Source of the DNA: Pirellulaceae bacterium
GTDB taxonomy: Bacteria; Planctomycetota; Planctomycetia; Pirellulales; Pirellulaceae
Length of the DNA stretch: 62,738 nt
Reading direction: 5' to 3'
Assembly: GCA_019636375.1 (NCBI GenBank)
Contig: JAHBXS010000008.1
Span: 1-62,738, forward strand
The translations under genes and the position numbers were made by a program. The notes below the pieces were generated by a model. The model searched no databases. It was given only the letters and a program-made list of their open reading frames with translations, and was not told where the DNA came from. Positions 6,416 to 15,731 of this stretch are shown here, in pieces; the first letter of the stretch is position 1, and each line of letters begins with the position of its first letter.

Positions 6416-9169
6416 ATGATGGAGAAGGCAAAAATAGTCGGCTGGATTGGTCTAATGTGGACATTGGTGTGCGGCGGCGGTGTAATCGCCGAACAGGCAC
6501 CTTCCGACAAACCAATTGTCGTGCGGACAGAAGCGATGCAAGGCGAGCCCTTTGGTTTGGGGATGGTCAGTTTTCGACTTCCGGCACAGACTTTTGGGGG
6601 AGCCGATCCTAATTTGGTTTTGCGAACCGGAGCTTTACGGGTTTCTGAACGAAATGGACGAATCTTTTATCCGGCCTACGGCAAACCGCCAGTTGCCAGG
6701 TTTTTCAAAACAGTTTTCAATCGCCAAGGGCAGCCCAGCGACGAATTGATCTCAGTTTGGTTTCTGTTTCGGGGCAATGAGCCGTTGAATTTGACGATTC
6801 AGGGTGTTGGTGAAATCGAAGTGACAGTGACTTCAAAAATTCCGCGCCGTCGCGAACTTGATCGAATGGTAAAGCAATGGTGGCGGGAGTATCAGGCGTC
6901 GAATTTCACGAACGACAGCGACGGGGATTTCCCGGACTTGGTCAATGCCTACCTTGGAGAGATGTTGGCCAATCGCCTTGCACTGAGTCGTCCTGCCAGA
7001 AAACGACCGTCGAATGATCCGTTGGTGAAAACAGTCGAATTGTTGATGGATATTGACCCGTTGGATTCCGTTGTTCTTGGAGACTGGTACGAAGGGAAGC
7101 AGGGGTTTGAGGTGCCTCATTTACCGTTGCCTCAACCAATGCAATGGACGCCGGTCGTCGTAACCAATCTGCCAGACAAAATTCCGATGGAGCCGCTCGC
7201 CTATCAAGTTCCACAGGATTGTTTTTATCTGCGATTCGGAACTTGGGACAATCAGATTTGGCTCAAAAAATTGATCGAGGAACATGGAGGTGACTTGGGT
7301 CGGATGATTCGCCTGCGTGGGTTTGAGCCGAAGGTCCAACAAAAGTTCTTGACCCAGTTGGCCTTAGAGTCGTCGCAAATCGACGAGTGGTTCGGAGGCA
7401 ACTTAATCAGCGACGTGGCCGTAATCGGCAGGGACACCTATTTTGAAACGGGGCCTTCAGTCGGTGTGGTCTTACAATCGAAAGACTCTCGCTCGCTTTC
7501 AACTCGGATTGAACGGCGCCGTCAAAATTTTGCCGATGAAAGGAAACTCAACATTGGCACCGTGGAGATCGCCGGACACACGGTCTCTTTCCTGTCTTCC
7601 GCAGACAATCGTTACCGCTCTTTTTACGTGGTCAAACAAGACACTCATTTGTTCACTAACAGCCGATCGATTGCCGAATCATTTATTAGATGTGCAGAAG
7701 ACAAGTCCTCGCTCGGGGATTCGCTTGAGTTTCGCTATTTGCGAACGCAAATGCCGCTTGAGCGTAACGACACGATTTTCGTGTATTTTTCGACGGAGTT
7801 TTTCAAGGGCATCTTGCAGCCGCAGTACCAAATTGAACTTTATCGCCGCAGTCAGGCACTGGCTGAAATGCAAGTTTTGAGACTGGCTTCCATGTCAGCG
7901 GCGTATGAAGGTTTCCCCAACGCACCTCGGGATTTCTTAATTGGCAATCGATTTTTACCGTCGGTTTTTGCGTCTCGCACGCAAGGCTCGCAGATCACTA
8001 TCGAAAATGATCTCTGGATTGATCAAGAACGCGGCCAGCGAGGTTACTTTTTGCCGATAGCCGATACGCAAATTCAATCCGTTTCCGCTTCCGAACAGGA
8101 ATGGTATTTAGAGCGGGCGAGGTTTTTTGTTGAGAACGTTCGTCAACTCGATCCGATGGTGATTGCGATTCAACGATTTCAGCAAGATGCAAAAACTGAG
8201 CGGATTGTGTTCGACGCACGGCTGGCACCTTTCGGTCAAGAGCGTTACAACTGGTTGACTTCGATGCTCGGGCCAACGATGAACTACGAGGTTATCGGCA
8301 ACGAGCAGGAGTTGATCCGCGGACAACTATCGATCAAGGGTGGTGTTTGGAATCGCAACGTTCCCCAACATCAATTGTTTGCTGCGATTCGTGGTGACGA
8401 ACCGATCAACTTGGATTTAACGCCGACCTCGTTTTTTGATTCCTGGCGAACACTCAAAGAAGTGCCCGGTTATTTAGGGGCGTGGCCAAAACCCGGAACA
8501 TTGGATTGGTTGCCCGCGTTGGGAGGTCGTCCAGACCCAGAAGGATACAGCTACTCACGAATCCTGGATTTATGGCGATTACAATTCGGTGATTTTTCAG
8601 TGCTGAGTTTTCAGAAGCATCGCCTGGAAGGTCTGCGGGGAAATCTTCGGGTGGTTCCTACTGAGAATCCCACTCAATTGAAAATTTCAGTGGGTGATTT
8701 GTCAACATCTCGCTTGAACGGATGGGCGAATGTGCTCAACTATCGCCGAGCTTGGGAAACGTCTATCGCCAATGTGCAATTGCTCAATTTCATTAGCGAT
8801 CAATTTCGAATTTCTCCAACCGAGGCTCAACAGGTGGCCCAAGAACTTTTGAACGTGGACTTGGTTTGTTCGTTGGGCGGCGCGTATCGTTTGCAACCGG
8901 TTGGAGGACGTGAGGTTTGGGTCTCGACGGCTTGGCCCAGTTTCACCGCCCCGGTAATTCCCGAAGGGTATTCGGCTCCGTTGTTAAATTGGTTTCGGGG
9001 GCTGGAAATCGTTGGCGTGGAGCTAGGACAACAGTATTCGCTGCACGGTCATCTCGATATCGAACGCTCGGCGAGTACCGGTGGAGTCTTGCCTTCCATC
9101 GATCTTTTTAAGGGATTTCAAAATTTATTTCCGCGAGGAAGTTCGCAAAAGGACGAAGAGAATAAGTAA
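6416..9169 (+). CDS. large secreted protein of unknown function
   Basis: About 917 residues from ATG 6416. GGAGG lies at 6397-6401, and GTG 6413 or ATG 6419 are equally possible starts. The N-terminus is a signal peptide (MEKAKIVGWIGLMWTLVCGG, cut near VIAEQ). The body has no motif I can name. A central block, with 'VPQDCFYLRFGTW', 'IGTVEIAGHTVSFLSS', then 'YVVKQDTHLFTNSRSIAESF', has the same order of themes as the protein at 21743-23920 (value-tested deviations, 'wasted' display strands). Distant relation to DUF3352-type extracellular proteins is possible but unproven. The protein is probably periplasmic or surface-associated. Confidence 0.8.
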   Translation: MMEKAKIVGWIGLMWTLVCGGGVIAEQAPSDKPIVVRTEAMQGEPFGLGMVSFRLPAQTFGGADPNLVLRTGALRVSERNGRIFYPAYGKPPVARFFKTVFNRQGQPSDELISVWFLFRGNEPLNLTIQGVGEIEVTVTSKIPRRRELDRMVKQWWREYQASNFTNDSDGDFPDLVNAYLGEMLANRLALSRPARKRPSNDPLVKTVELLMDIDPLDSVVLGDWYEGKQGFEVPHLPLPQPMQWTPVVVTNLPDKIPMEPLAYQVPQDCFYLRFGTWDNQIWLKKLIEEHGGDLGRMIRLRGFEPKVQQKFLTQLALESSQIDEWFGGNLISDVAVIGRDTYFETGPSVGVVLQSKDSRSLSTRIERRRQNFADERKLNIGTVEIAGHTVSFLSSADNRYRSFYVVKQDTHLFTNSRSIAESFIRCAEDKSSLGDSLEFRYLRTQMPLERNDTIFVYFSTEFFKGILQPQYQIELYRRSQALAEMQVLRLASMSAAYEGFPNAPRDFLIGNRFLPSVFASRTQGSQITIENDLWIDQERGQRGYFLPIADTQIQSVSASEQEWYLERARFFVENVRQLDPMVIAIQRFQQDAKTERIVFDARLAPFGQERYNWLTSMLGPTMNYEVIGNEQELIRGQLSIKGGVWNRNVPQHQLFAAIRGDEPINLDLTPTSFFDSWRTLKEVPGYLGAWPKPGTLDWLPALGGRPDPEGYSYSRILDLWRLQFGDFSVLSFQKHRLEGLRGNLRVVPTENPTQLKISVGDLSTSRLNGWANVLNYRRAWETSIANVQLLNFISDQFRISPTEAQQVAQELLNVDLVCSLGGAYRLQPVGGREVWVSTAWPSFTAPVIPEGYSAPLLNWFRGLEIVGVELGQQYSLHGHLDIERSASTGGVLPSIDLFKGFQNLFPRGSSQKDEENK

Positions 9170-9188
9170 GACAGGTTGCCAACCTGTC
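9170..9188. repeat. palindromic intergenic repeat
   Basis: GACAGGTTG and CAACCTGTC surround one base, directly after the stop codon of the preceding gene. It is followed by CTACGGGCATCGC. There is no T-run, so it is not a classical terminator. It has the look of a mobile or REP-type repeat common in planctomycete spacers. Confidence 0.6.
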
Positions 9189-9225
9189 CTACGGGCATCG
9201 CAACATTTTTCGATTGGGTTTTAAA

Positions 9226-11040
9226 ATGAAGCTCGTTGGTATTTTTCGCTCGGTTATTTCGGCGACTTTGTTTGTTGTGCTGACTTTTGTCAGCAGTTTA
9301 CATTTTTCCGAGGCTTCTTCCAATGAACGCCTTCACTACGACGAAGAACTTTGGCTGGGGACCCTGGATGTTGGGGTCGCCAAATTGCGATTGGCGTTGT
9401 ATTTGTCCGAAGGGGCTGACGGTAAATGGCAAGGCCGAGTGGTAAGCCTCGATCAACAAAATGCGGTGATTCCATGCGATACCGTCGAAATTAACGCCTC
9501 AAACCTAATCGCCAAAATGCCCGTAGCCCTGGCTCAATTCGAGGGCACTTTCGACGAATCGCGTTCTGAACTCGTTGGGAAATGGACTCAGGGGGGACGT
9601 GCAAATCCGCTTACCTTTAAAAAAGCTGACAAAATTCCAGAACGGGAACTTTTGGAAATCTGGCGAGGAACACTCGAAGCGGGACCTCAAAAATTCGCTT
9701 TTCAACTTCGCGTCCTCAAGGAGGAGGGAAGCGACGCGCCCATCGCAGAGCTGGATAGTTTTAACGAAGGGATCAAAGGACTGCCATTGGAATACTCGCG
9801 CGAGGGGAAGAAATTGACCTTCAATGTCGCCGTCACCAAAGCGGAGTTTGTAGGAGAATTAAACGAAGACGAAACAAAAATTTCGGGAACTTGGAAACAA
9901 AGCGGGCAAAAATTTCCGCTCGAGTTCGAACGTGTTCCTCTGGAACAGACCAAGAATCCCCAACTCGAACGCCCTCAAACGCCCAAAGCCCCTTACGATT
10001 TTGACGAATCCGAGTTGACGATCAAGATTTCTGATGAAGTCACGATTTCAGGGACCTTGGCCACGCCCCGAGATGTCGCGACTCCTTTTCCCGTAGTCGT
10101 CACCGTTACCGGTTCAGGGCCACAAGATCGCGATGAGACCTTGTTTGGCCACAAGTTGTTTTTGGTTCTTACCGACGCTTTGACAAAACGTGGTATCGCC
10201 GTTTTTCGATACGACGAGCGGGGCGTTGCCAAATCAACGGGCACCTACATGCTGGCCAACACTCGCGACTTTGCCGACGACACCTCTCGGATTCTCGACC
10301 ATTTGGCCGGTCTGCCTCAGATCGACCGGCAACGAATGGCGATTGTTGGACACAGTGAGGGGGGGATTGTCGCGTCAATGGTGGCAGCCCGGCGAAACGA
10401 CCTTGCCGCAATTGTTATGCTGGCGGGGACGTCAGTTCCTGGACGCGACATCATTCTCGATCAATCCCGCGAGATCGCCCGCGCGCAAGGTGCTCCCCCG
10501 GCGGCTCTCGATATTCAAGACAAAATGCTAAAGAAAGCATTAGCCGTCGTTCTGGGTTCAGAGCCAACTAACGCTGCCGATCCGAAAACGAAACCTGAAC
10601 AAACCAACACGGCCCCTGATGACGAAGAACAAAAAAAGGCTGGGCTCTTTAGCTCGTTGATGGAGTCGATTCAAAATGCGCTCGACGATCCGGCTCAACA
10701 TCAAGCCTTGGTGGAAAAGTTCGATACGCCTTGGATGAAGTACTTTTTAGAGTACGATCCTGCTGAATCGCTTAAAATGACCAAGACACCGATGCTGGCG
10801 TTGTTTGGGAGCAAAGACCTGCAAGTAACCCCGGCGTTAAATATTCCACCCTTGCGAGCCGCGTTGGAGGCTGCGGAAAACCCCGACTTCGAGATCGTCG
10901 TCTTAGAAGGACTGAACCACCTCTTCCAAAACTGCGAAACCGGTTCTCCGTTAGAATACGCGACAATTACCGAGACGATTGCTTCAGCCGCTCTCGACAA
11001 AGTCGGAAGTTGGCTGCAATCGCGTTTAAGCGGAAAATAA
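9226..11040 (+). CDS. secreted alpha/beta hydrolase with duplicated N-terminal domain
   Basis: 604 residues from ATG 9226. A signal peptide (VISATLFVVLTFVSSLHFSE) is followed by two repeats of about 95 residues: EELWLGTLDVG...FEGTF...GKWTQGG and LEIWRGTLEAG...FVGEL...GTWKQSG. The hydrolase domain starts near residue 260. It has VTVTGSGPQDRDE (oxyanion region), YDERGVAKS, the nucleophile elbow GHSEGG (Ser about 377), the acid in LFGSKDLQVTP and the His in LEGLNHLFQ. An insert of about 90 residues rich in charge sits before the acid. It is likely an exported esterase or peptidase of the S9/DLH-like group; the substrate is unknown. Confidence 0.85.
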   Translation: MKLVGIFRSVISATLFVVLTFVSSLHFSEASSNERLHYDEELWLGTLDVGVAKLRLALYLSEGADGKWQGRVVSLDQQNAVIPCDTVEINASNLIAKMPVALAQFEGTFDESRSELVGKWTQGGRANPLTFKKADKIPERELLEIWRGTLEAGPQKFAFQLRVLKEEGSDAPIAELDSFNEGIKGLPLEYSREGKKLTFNVAVTKAEFVGELNEDETKISGTWKQSGQKFPLEFERVPLEQTKNPQLERPQTPKAPYDFDESELTIKISDEVTISGTLATPRDVATPFPVVVTVTGSGPQDRDETLFGHKLFLVLTDALTKRGIAVFRYDERGVAKSTGTYMLANTRDFADDTSRILDHLAGLPQIDRQRMAIVGHSEGGIVASMVAARRNDLAAIVMLAGTSVPGRDIILDQSREIARAQGAPPAALDIQDKMLKKALAVVLGSEPTNAADPKTKPEQTNTAPDDEEQKKAGLFSSLMESIQNALDDPAQHQALVEKFDTPWMKYFLEYDPAESLKMTKTPMLALFGSKDLQVTPALNIPPLRAALEAAENPDFEIVVLEGLNHLFQNCETGSPLEYATITETIASAALDKVGSWLQSRLSGK

Positions 11041-11086
11041 ACCCTCGAAACGAGTTTTTGAGGATGGCAACGGCGTCTGGCGATTA

Positions 11087-11317
11087 TCAATACTCGTCGT
11101 TCACTTGGGCCGCTGCCCAGAGTTCAAGGAACTTTTCGCGGACGTAAGGGTGCAAACAATCGGCGTAGTCCCTCGCCAATCGATTGACTCGAATCAACTG
11201 AATCACATCCGCGAGGTCTTGAAGTCGGTGGGGAGCGGTCTTGCACCTGACAAGCTTAAATTGGATTTGAGTTTGCAGGTTTTCGTGGGGTAGACGATGG
11301 GCGACGGTCGCAAACTG
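11087..11317 (-). pseudogene. C-terminal fragment of a nucleotidyltransferase-like protein
   Basis: A 76-codon open stretch on the minus strand has no start codon and is bounded upstream by TGA at 11318-11320. It reads like the end of AbiEii/DUF6036-type nucleotidyltransferase proteins, with TAPHRLQDLADVIQLIRVNR then DYADCLHPYVREKFLELW. The N-terminal catalytic part is absent, so this appears to be a degraded remnant in the 440-base gap before the acyltransferase gene. The family assignment is from memory of the pattern and should be treated as tentative. Confidence 0.45.
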
Positions 11318-11482
11318 TCATGCGAAACGATATTGCCCCAGAAAACGAATTTAGCTCCGCAGGACCACAGTTGAATCCGGCTGCAATCTGGCCACTACGA
11401 TTTAATCAAGTTGACCGCCAAGAGCAAGATTTAGCAGCGGGGAAGTCTGCTCATATTAGAGGTTAAAAAAAGGAATTCCGAC

Positions 11483-12706
11483 ATGCAGCAAGTTTTAATC
11501 GAAAAGCCTTATCAGTTTGTCCCGGCCTTTCGGAGCACTTGGTTTCCGAAGTTGTTTTCTCACCTTGGGTTGTTTCGCTGGATTTTACGACAGGAACACG
11601 GTGTTGTCGCTCACGAGTGCCGCAATGTTGAGCGGCTGCAGGACTCGATCCGCAACGGGCACGGAATCATGTTATGCTCGAATCACCCACGAACTGCGGA
11701 CGCAATCGCTTTTGGGCATTTGGCTCGCGAGACACCTTGCGTATTTTACGTGATGGCCAGTTGGCATTTGTTTAACCAGGGCCGTTTTCGCCGTTGGCTG
11801 CTGCGGATGCTGGGCGGGTTCAGTGTCAATCGTGAGGGTTTGGACCGTCAGGGGGTCGATGAAGCCGTACGTATCTTACAAACCGCCGAACGACCCTTGC
11901 TCATTTTTCCAGAAGGCACCACCAGTCGGACCAATGATCAACTGATGTCGCTGATGGAAGGCCCCGCTTTTATAGCTCGAACTGCCGCCAAACGGCGAGC
12001 CAAACAAGACGGCGGTGAGGCAGTCGTGGTTCATCCGATCGCGCTCAAGTACGTGTTTCAAGGTGATTTGGAGGAGTCGGTCAATCCGGTGCTGTCAGAA
12101 ATCGAACGCCGATTGACGTGGGAACCAAGCCCGCAGCAGCCTTTAGTCGACCGCCTTGTACGAATTGGAAATGCACTCCTCACGCTGAAGGAATTGGAAT
12201 ACGGCGTCCCCATGTCGACGAGCATGACGTTGCGAGAGCGACAAACGAATATGGTCAATCGAATGCTTGACCCGCTGGAGACTCAGTGGCTGGGGAGTCC
12301 CCGTCGCGATGGGATCGCCGTACGGATCAAAAATTTACGGATGAAGATTTTCCCCGAACTCAGTCGCAATGAAATCGACCAGTCCGAACGCCAGCGTCGT
12401 TGGGGACAGTTGCGGGACACTTATCTTGCTCAGCAGATCGATTGTTATCCAGATCGATACATCACCCGCCATCCGAGTGTGGATCGAATTTTGGAAACGG
12501 TTGAGAAATTTGATGAGGACATCAACGATCACGCGAGGATTCTTGGCAATTTGAAGGTCATCATCGATGTAGGTGAAGCGATTACGGTTTCACCAGAGCG
12601 CGAGCGAGACGACAATGGCAACGACCCCCTCATGTCCCGCATCCGCGACCGCCTCACCTCAATGCTAGAAAATCTGCAGATCGAATCAAGGATGTACGAT
12701 ACTTAA
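11483..12706 (+). CDS. 1-acylglycerol-3-phosphate acyltransferase-family protein (PlsC-like)
   Basis: 407 residues with the acyltransferase motifs. The catalytic HX4D is NHPRTAD (His68, Asp73), motif II is GGFSVNREGLDRQ, and motif III is IFPEGTTSRTND (142-152). A further motif (PIALKYVF) and a long C-terminal extension of about 200 residues are helical and lack a named domain. ATG 11483 is preceded by AAAAGGAATT. Such proteins transfer fatty acyl chains to glycerophospholipids at the inner membrane. The length is about 160 residues more than typical PlsC, so the substrate may differ. Confidence 0.85.
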   Translation: MQQVLIEKPYQFVPAFRSTWFPKLFSHLGLFRWILRQEHGVVAHECRNVERLQDSIRNGHGIMLCSNHPRTADAIAFGHLARETPCVFYVMASWHLFNQGRFRRWLLRMLGGFSVNREGLDRQGVDEAVRILQTAERPLLIFPEGTTSRTNDQLMSLMEGPAFIARTAAKRRAKQDGGEAVVVHPIALKYVFQGDLEESVNPVLSEIERRLTWEPSPQQPLVDRLVRIGNALLTLKELEYGVPMSTSMTLRERQTNMVNRMLDPLETQWLGSPRRDGIAVRIKNLRMKIFPELSRNEIDQSERQRRWGQLRDTYLAQQIDCYPDRYITRHPSVDRILETVEKFDEDINDHARILGNLKVIIDVGEAITVSPERERDDNGNDPLMSRIRDRLTSMLENLQIESRMYDT

Positions 12707-12828
12707 CAAATCCCTCGGTAAGGGCCACTTCAATTTCCGAAAGAAAATTACGCCCTGTAGATTCCCTCAGCGTTGCACCCAGAACTTTGCGTGCAAGAAA
12801 CAAACAAATTTGAGTTGTCAAGGTCATC

Positions 12829-13536
12829 TCAATTCCTACGAGTGGTGAAGAAGAAGAGGATCAGGTTCCAGAAGACGAGGACGAGGTTTTGGATGGGGAG
12901 TTGCAGGCTGGTGGGGAGACTATAGATCAAAACGACGGCAGGAACCCATAGGAACCAGTTGGAAATAATGACGGGGAGAATGCGGTTGGCGTACCAATTG
13001 GGGCCCAAAGCCGCGCGAAAACGGCGACAGGAAAAGTTTAGGTCGCGCCATAAAACAAATAGAATGACATTGGTCAAGCCGATCAGCGGTACGTAAATTA
13101 ATTGGTCGAAAAGTGTTTTGAAAGTGATCGTAGAAATCTGGTTGTCGGCACCGAAAACATACGCTTGGCCTCGATAGAGCAAATCCAATTCGATTCCCTT
13201 GAGCCCCCAGAGCCCGACATTTGTTAGCGTCAAATAAACGTTTCGTGAAAATGAAAATCCGTTGCTGATGGCAGTAATCAAGGAGGGGATCAGTCCGCCG
13301 AAGATTGCTGTGGAAAGGATGCTGAAGAAAAAACCCCAAGCGATCTTAAGCTCGGAAATATGATCGAAAATCCCCCTGGCACTTGGCCAATTGTAATAGG
13401 AGACGACAATCGTGGTTCCAAATATCCACAGGGCGACTCCGGCTAAGAAGTTTTTCCGCGCGGCCAGCAGTCCCGTTTCTTTTGCGTCTTGTAACCAAGC
13501 TCGTTTTCTTTCAGAATGTTGCTGCTGGGTTTCCAT
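12829..13536 (-). CDS. Mpv17/PMP22-like integral membrane protein
   Basis: 235 residues with four to five hydrophobic helices. The C-terminal half resembles eukaryotic Mpv17. 'KTLFDQLIYVP' sits where Mpv17 has 'KKMLLDQGGFAP'. 'SNWFLWVPAVVLIYSLP' then 'NLVLVFWNLIL' matches the Mpv17 signature W-x-x-W-P...N-F-x-x-V-P...V-x-x-x-W-N-x-x-L. Mpv17 proteins form small membrane channels in mitochondria and peroxisomes; the bacterial role is unknown. The gene is convergent with the acyltransferase and divergent from the amidase gene. Confidence 0.6.
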   Translation of the reverse strand: METQQQHSERKRAWLQDAKETGLLAARKNFLAGVALWIFGTTIVVSYYNWPSARGIFDHISELKIAWGFFFSILSTAIFGGLIPSLITAISNGFSFSRNVYLTLTNVGLWGLKGIELDLLYRGQAYVFGADNQISTITFKTLFDQLIYVPLIGLTNVILFVLWRDLNFSCRRFRAALGPNWYANRILPVIISNWFLWVPAVVLIYSLPTSLQLPIQNLVLVFWNLILFFFTTRRN

Positions 13537-13653
13537 AGGCTCGAGTCAATTGTGATGCGAAAGTCCGATTTACATGACATCGTAACACCTTGTCGTAAGT
13601 TGATGAAGGCGAGAATTCCGGTAATAATCGAGTTGTAAATTTTGGAGGTTACG

Positions 13654-14508
13654 ATGAGCGAATTGAAAATTGCCGGTGTTCAAATGGATATCGCCTTTGG
13701 CGATATTACCGAGAACATGCGGCGTATTGAACATTTTGCGCGTCAGGCTGCGAGTTCCGAGGCCGAGCTTGTCGTTTTCCCAGAATGTTCCCTTTCCGGT
13801 TATTGCTTCGCAAACATTGAAGAGGCCAGAAAGGCCAGCGTTGCCTTAGACGGGCGAGAAATTGCAACTCTTCAGAAATTGTGTAAGTCGCTGAGGGTTC
13901 ACTTAGTCGTCGGTTTGCTGGAGTTGGATGGAAGTCGTGTTCATAATACGGTTGTCTGCTTAGGACCGTCAGGTGTGATTGGGAGGTACCGAAAAATTCA
14001 TTTACCTTATCTTGGGGTTGATCGATTTACGACACCGGGGAATCGGCTGGAGGTTTTTGATGTTTTGGGGGCAAAGATCGGGATGAATATCTGCTACGAC
14101 TCGGTGTTTCCAGAGGCCAGTCGGGTTTTGATGTTGCAAGGTGCCGATGTGATTATCCTCCCCACGAATTGGCCAACAACTTCCGGCAGAACGGCGGACT
14201 TCATCCCAAACGCTCGCGCGCTCGAAAACAACGTTTACTTCGTGGCGGTTAATCGCGTGGGGACGGAGCAAGGGTTTTCATTCATCGGGCGGAGTCGCAT
14301 CGTCGATCCCCGAGGGAACGATTTGGCTGCAGCTGATCATACCGACGAAGAGATATTGTTTGCGACAATTGATCCGCAGTTGGCTCGTCAAAAACGAATC
14401 GTCAACATACCCGGTGAACATGAAATCGACCGGCTTAATGATAGGCGTCCTGCAAGTTACCAATTGGTGACCAAAACGATGACTGGTGAGGCTGGAATTG
14501 GCGACTAA
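13654..14508 (+). CDS. carbon-nitrogen hydrolase (nitrilase superfamily)
   Basis: 284 residues from ATG 13654, with GGAGG at 13643-13647. The catalytic triad is plain: Glu44 in VVFPECSLSGY, Lys114 in YRKIHLPYLG and Cys147 in MNICYDSVFPE. The size and the absence of extra domains fit soluble omega-amidase or N-carbamoyl-amidase-type branches that hydrolyse small amides in the cytoplasm. The substrate cannot be read from the sequence, and its neighbours give no pathway. Confidence 0.9.
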   Translation: MSELKIAGVQMDIAFGDITENMRRIEHFARQAASSEAELVVFPECSLSGYCFANIEEARKASVALDGREIATLQKLCKSLRVHLVVGLLELDGSRVHNTVVCLGPSGVIGRYRKIHLPYLGVDRFTTPGNRLEVFDVLGAKIGMNICYDSVFPEASRVLMLQGADVIILPTNWPTTSGRTADFIPNARALENNVYFVAVNRVGTEQGFSFIGRSRIVDPRGNDLAAADHTDEEILFATIDPQLARQKRIVNIPGEHEIDRLNDRRPASYQLVTKTMTGEAGIGD

Positions 14509-14535
14509 AGGAATCGAGTCCAAGGTTTTCGTCTC

Positions 14536-14580
14536 AATTCTCCAAGCTCTGGCGAGCGTGGCTACGGTTTAGAAACAAAA
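14536..14580 (+). repeat. dispersed intergenic repeat, 45-bp copy
   Basis: AATTCTCCAAGCTCTGG followed by CGAGCGTGGCTACGGTTTAG and AAACAAAA. It matches 62136-62180 at 40 of 45 positions and lies between two convergent genes. The 5' part can fold on itself together with flanking sequence. Confidence 0.75.
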
Positions 14581-14581
14581 A

Positions 14582-15505
14582 TTAGTAATCTCCGATGACT
14601 TCGCGGTTGGCGCGGGTGCCGAGTCCGCTCCAGACGGCCAAGTCGATTTGCTCGGTCAAAAAGCTGACGTGGCCGTCAGCGAAACCGACGACTGCTCCAC
14701 TGGGGTGGCGGCTGCTGATCCCCAGTTCCAAATGATTGATTGGTGCGGAAGGGTCTATGTAGGCATTGATACGACAAGCTGTCGTTCCGAGGCACTCGGA
14801 CGCTTCCGCCGATGGGAGGGAAAGGTCAAGTTCCGAACTGCCGATGTACCAATGATCAACGATTTGTACGTTACCGGAAAAATCGACACCCTCGTGCTCA
14901 AATGCAAACAGGGACTCGCCGACCAGCACCGTGTTTGATTGACCGTCGATGATATCTCGCAATTTGACGCGACGGTTCATCATAAAGACTCCATCGCTCC
15001 CTTCGATTTCTCCGACGTAGGGTCGCGTTCCGGACTCGCGATCATTCGTTCCGCTCGCGCAGGCCAGATAGGAGCAGGGAACCCGACCGTCAACTCCTTG
15101 AGCATCGGCAACATGTTCGGGAATTCCCGCCGACGGGCATTGATAGACGGTGATGTAAGTCGCACAAGCTGCCGAGTTGGCGTTGACGACATGCGCCCAA
15201 GGGCCATTGAAGTCAAGCGATTCGTAAAGGTTGTTTTGATCCAGATGCGGCAAGATAAACGCCGACCACATTGCTTGCTCGGGGAAAGTGAACCCTGGGG
15301 GCAATGACTTGTTTGAATCCTCCCAAGCCGACATCGCAAGTGAGATCTGTTTGACATGGTTGATACATTGTGTCCGGCGTCCACTCTCTCGCACGGACTG
15401 AACAGCGGGCAACAACAAGCCGACCAAAATCCCAATGATGGCAATCACCACCAACAATTCGATCAACGTAAATCCACGCAACTTCCCATCACCTGATGTT
15501 CGCAT
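14582..15505 (-). CDS. DUF1559 protein with prepilin-type N-terminus
   Basis: About 307 residues from ATG 15505, which has GAGGAG upstream; the frame extends to 15547. It has the prepilin cleavage/methylation motif GFTLIELLVVIAIIGILVG, then VQSVRESGRRTQCINHVKQI. The C-terminal signature of DUF1559/SBP_bac_10 proteins is present: HPSGAVVGFADGHVSFL. These are pseudopilin-like proteins massively expanded in planctomycetes, processed by a prepilin peptidase and placed in the periplasm or a pilus-like structure. Compared with the second DUF1559 protein at 38597-39580, only the N-terminus and the end are closely alike. Confidence 0.93.
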   Translation of the reverse strand: MRTSGDGKLRGFTLIELLVVIAIIGILVGLLLPAVQSVRESGRRTQCINHVKQISLAMSAWEDSNKSLPPGFTFPEQAMWSAFILPHLDQNNLYESLDFNGPWAHVVNANSAACATYITVYQCPSAGIPEHVADAQGVDGRVPCSYLACASGTNDRESGTRPYVGEIEGSDGVFMMNRRVKLRDIIDGQSNTVLVGESLFAFEHEGVDFSGNVQIVDHWYIGSSELDLSLPSAEASECLGTTACRINAYIDPSAPINHLELGISSRHPSGAVVGFADGHVSFLTEQIDLAVWSGLGTRANREVIGDY

Positions 15506-15731
15506 CGGTTCCACTCCTCTTTTGCCCCTGACGTTCGCTGTGGTCATCGTTGCTCGGAGAGAATCGATTTAGCGAAAAACGCCAAAAGACCAAACTCCAC
15601 ACGACCACGAAGACTAATTTTAGAGGTTTTATTGACGATTGGAACCACAAAAAGTGGTCACTCCGATCAAAAAACTTTTCAAGGCAAACTCTCGTCAAGT
15701 CAAATCATTGGCCAAATGTCTTCGGCCGCAA

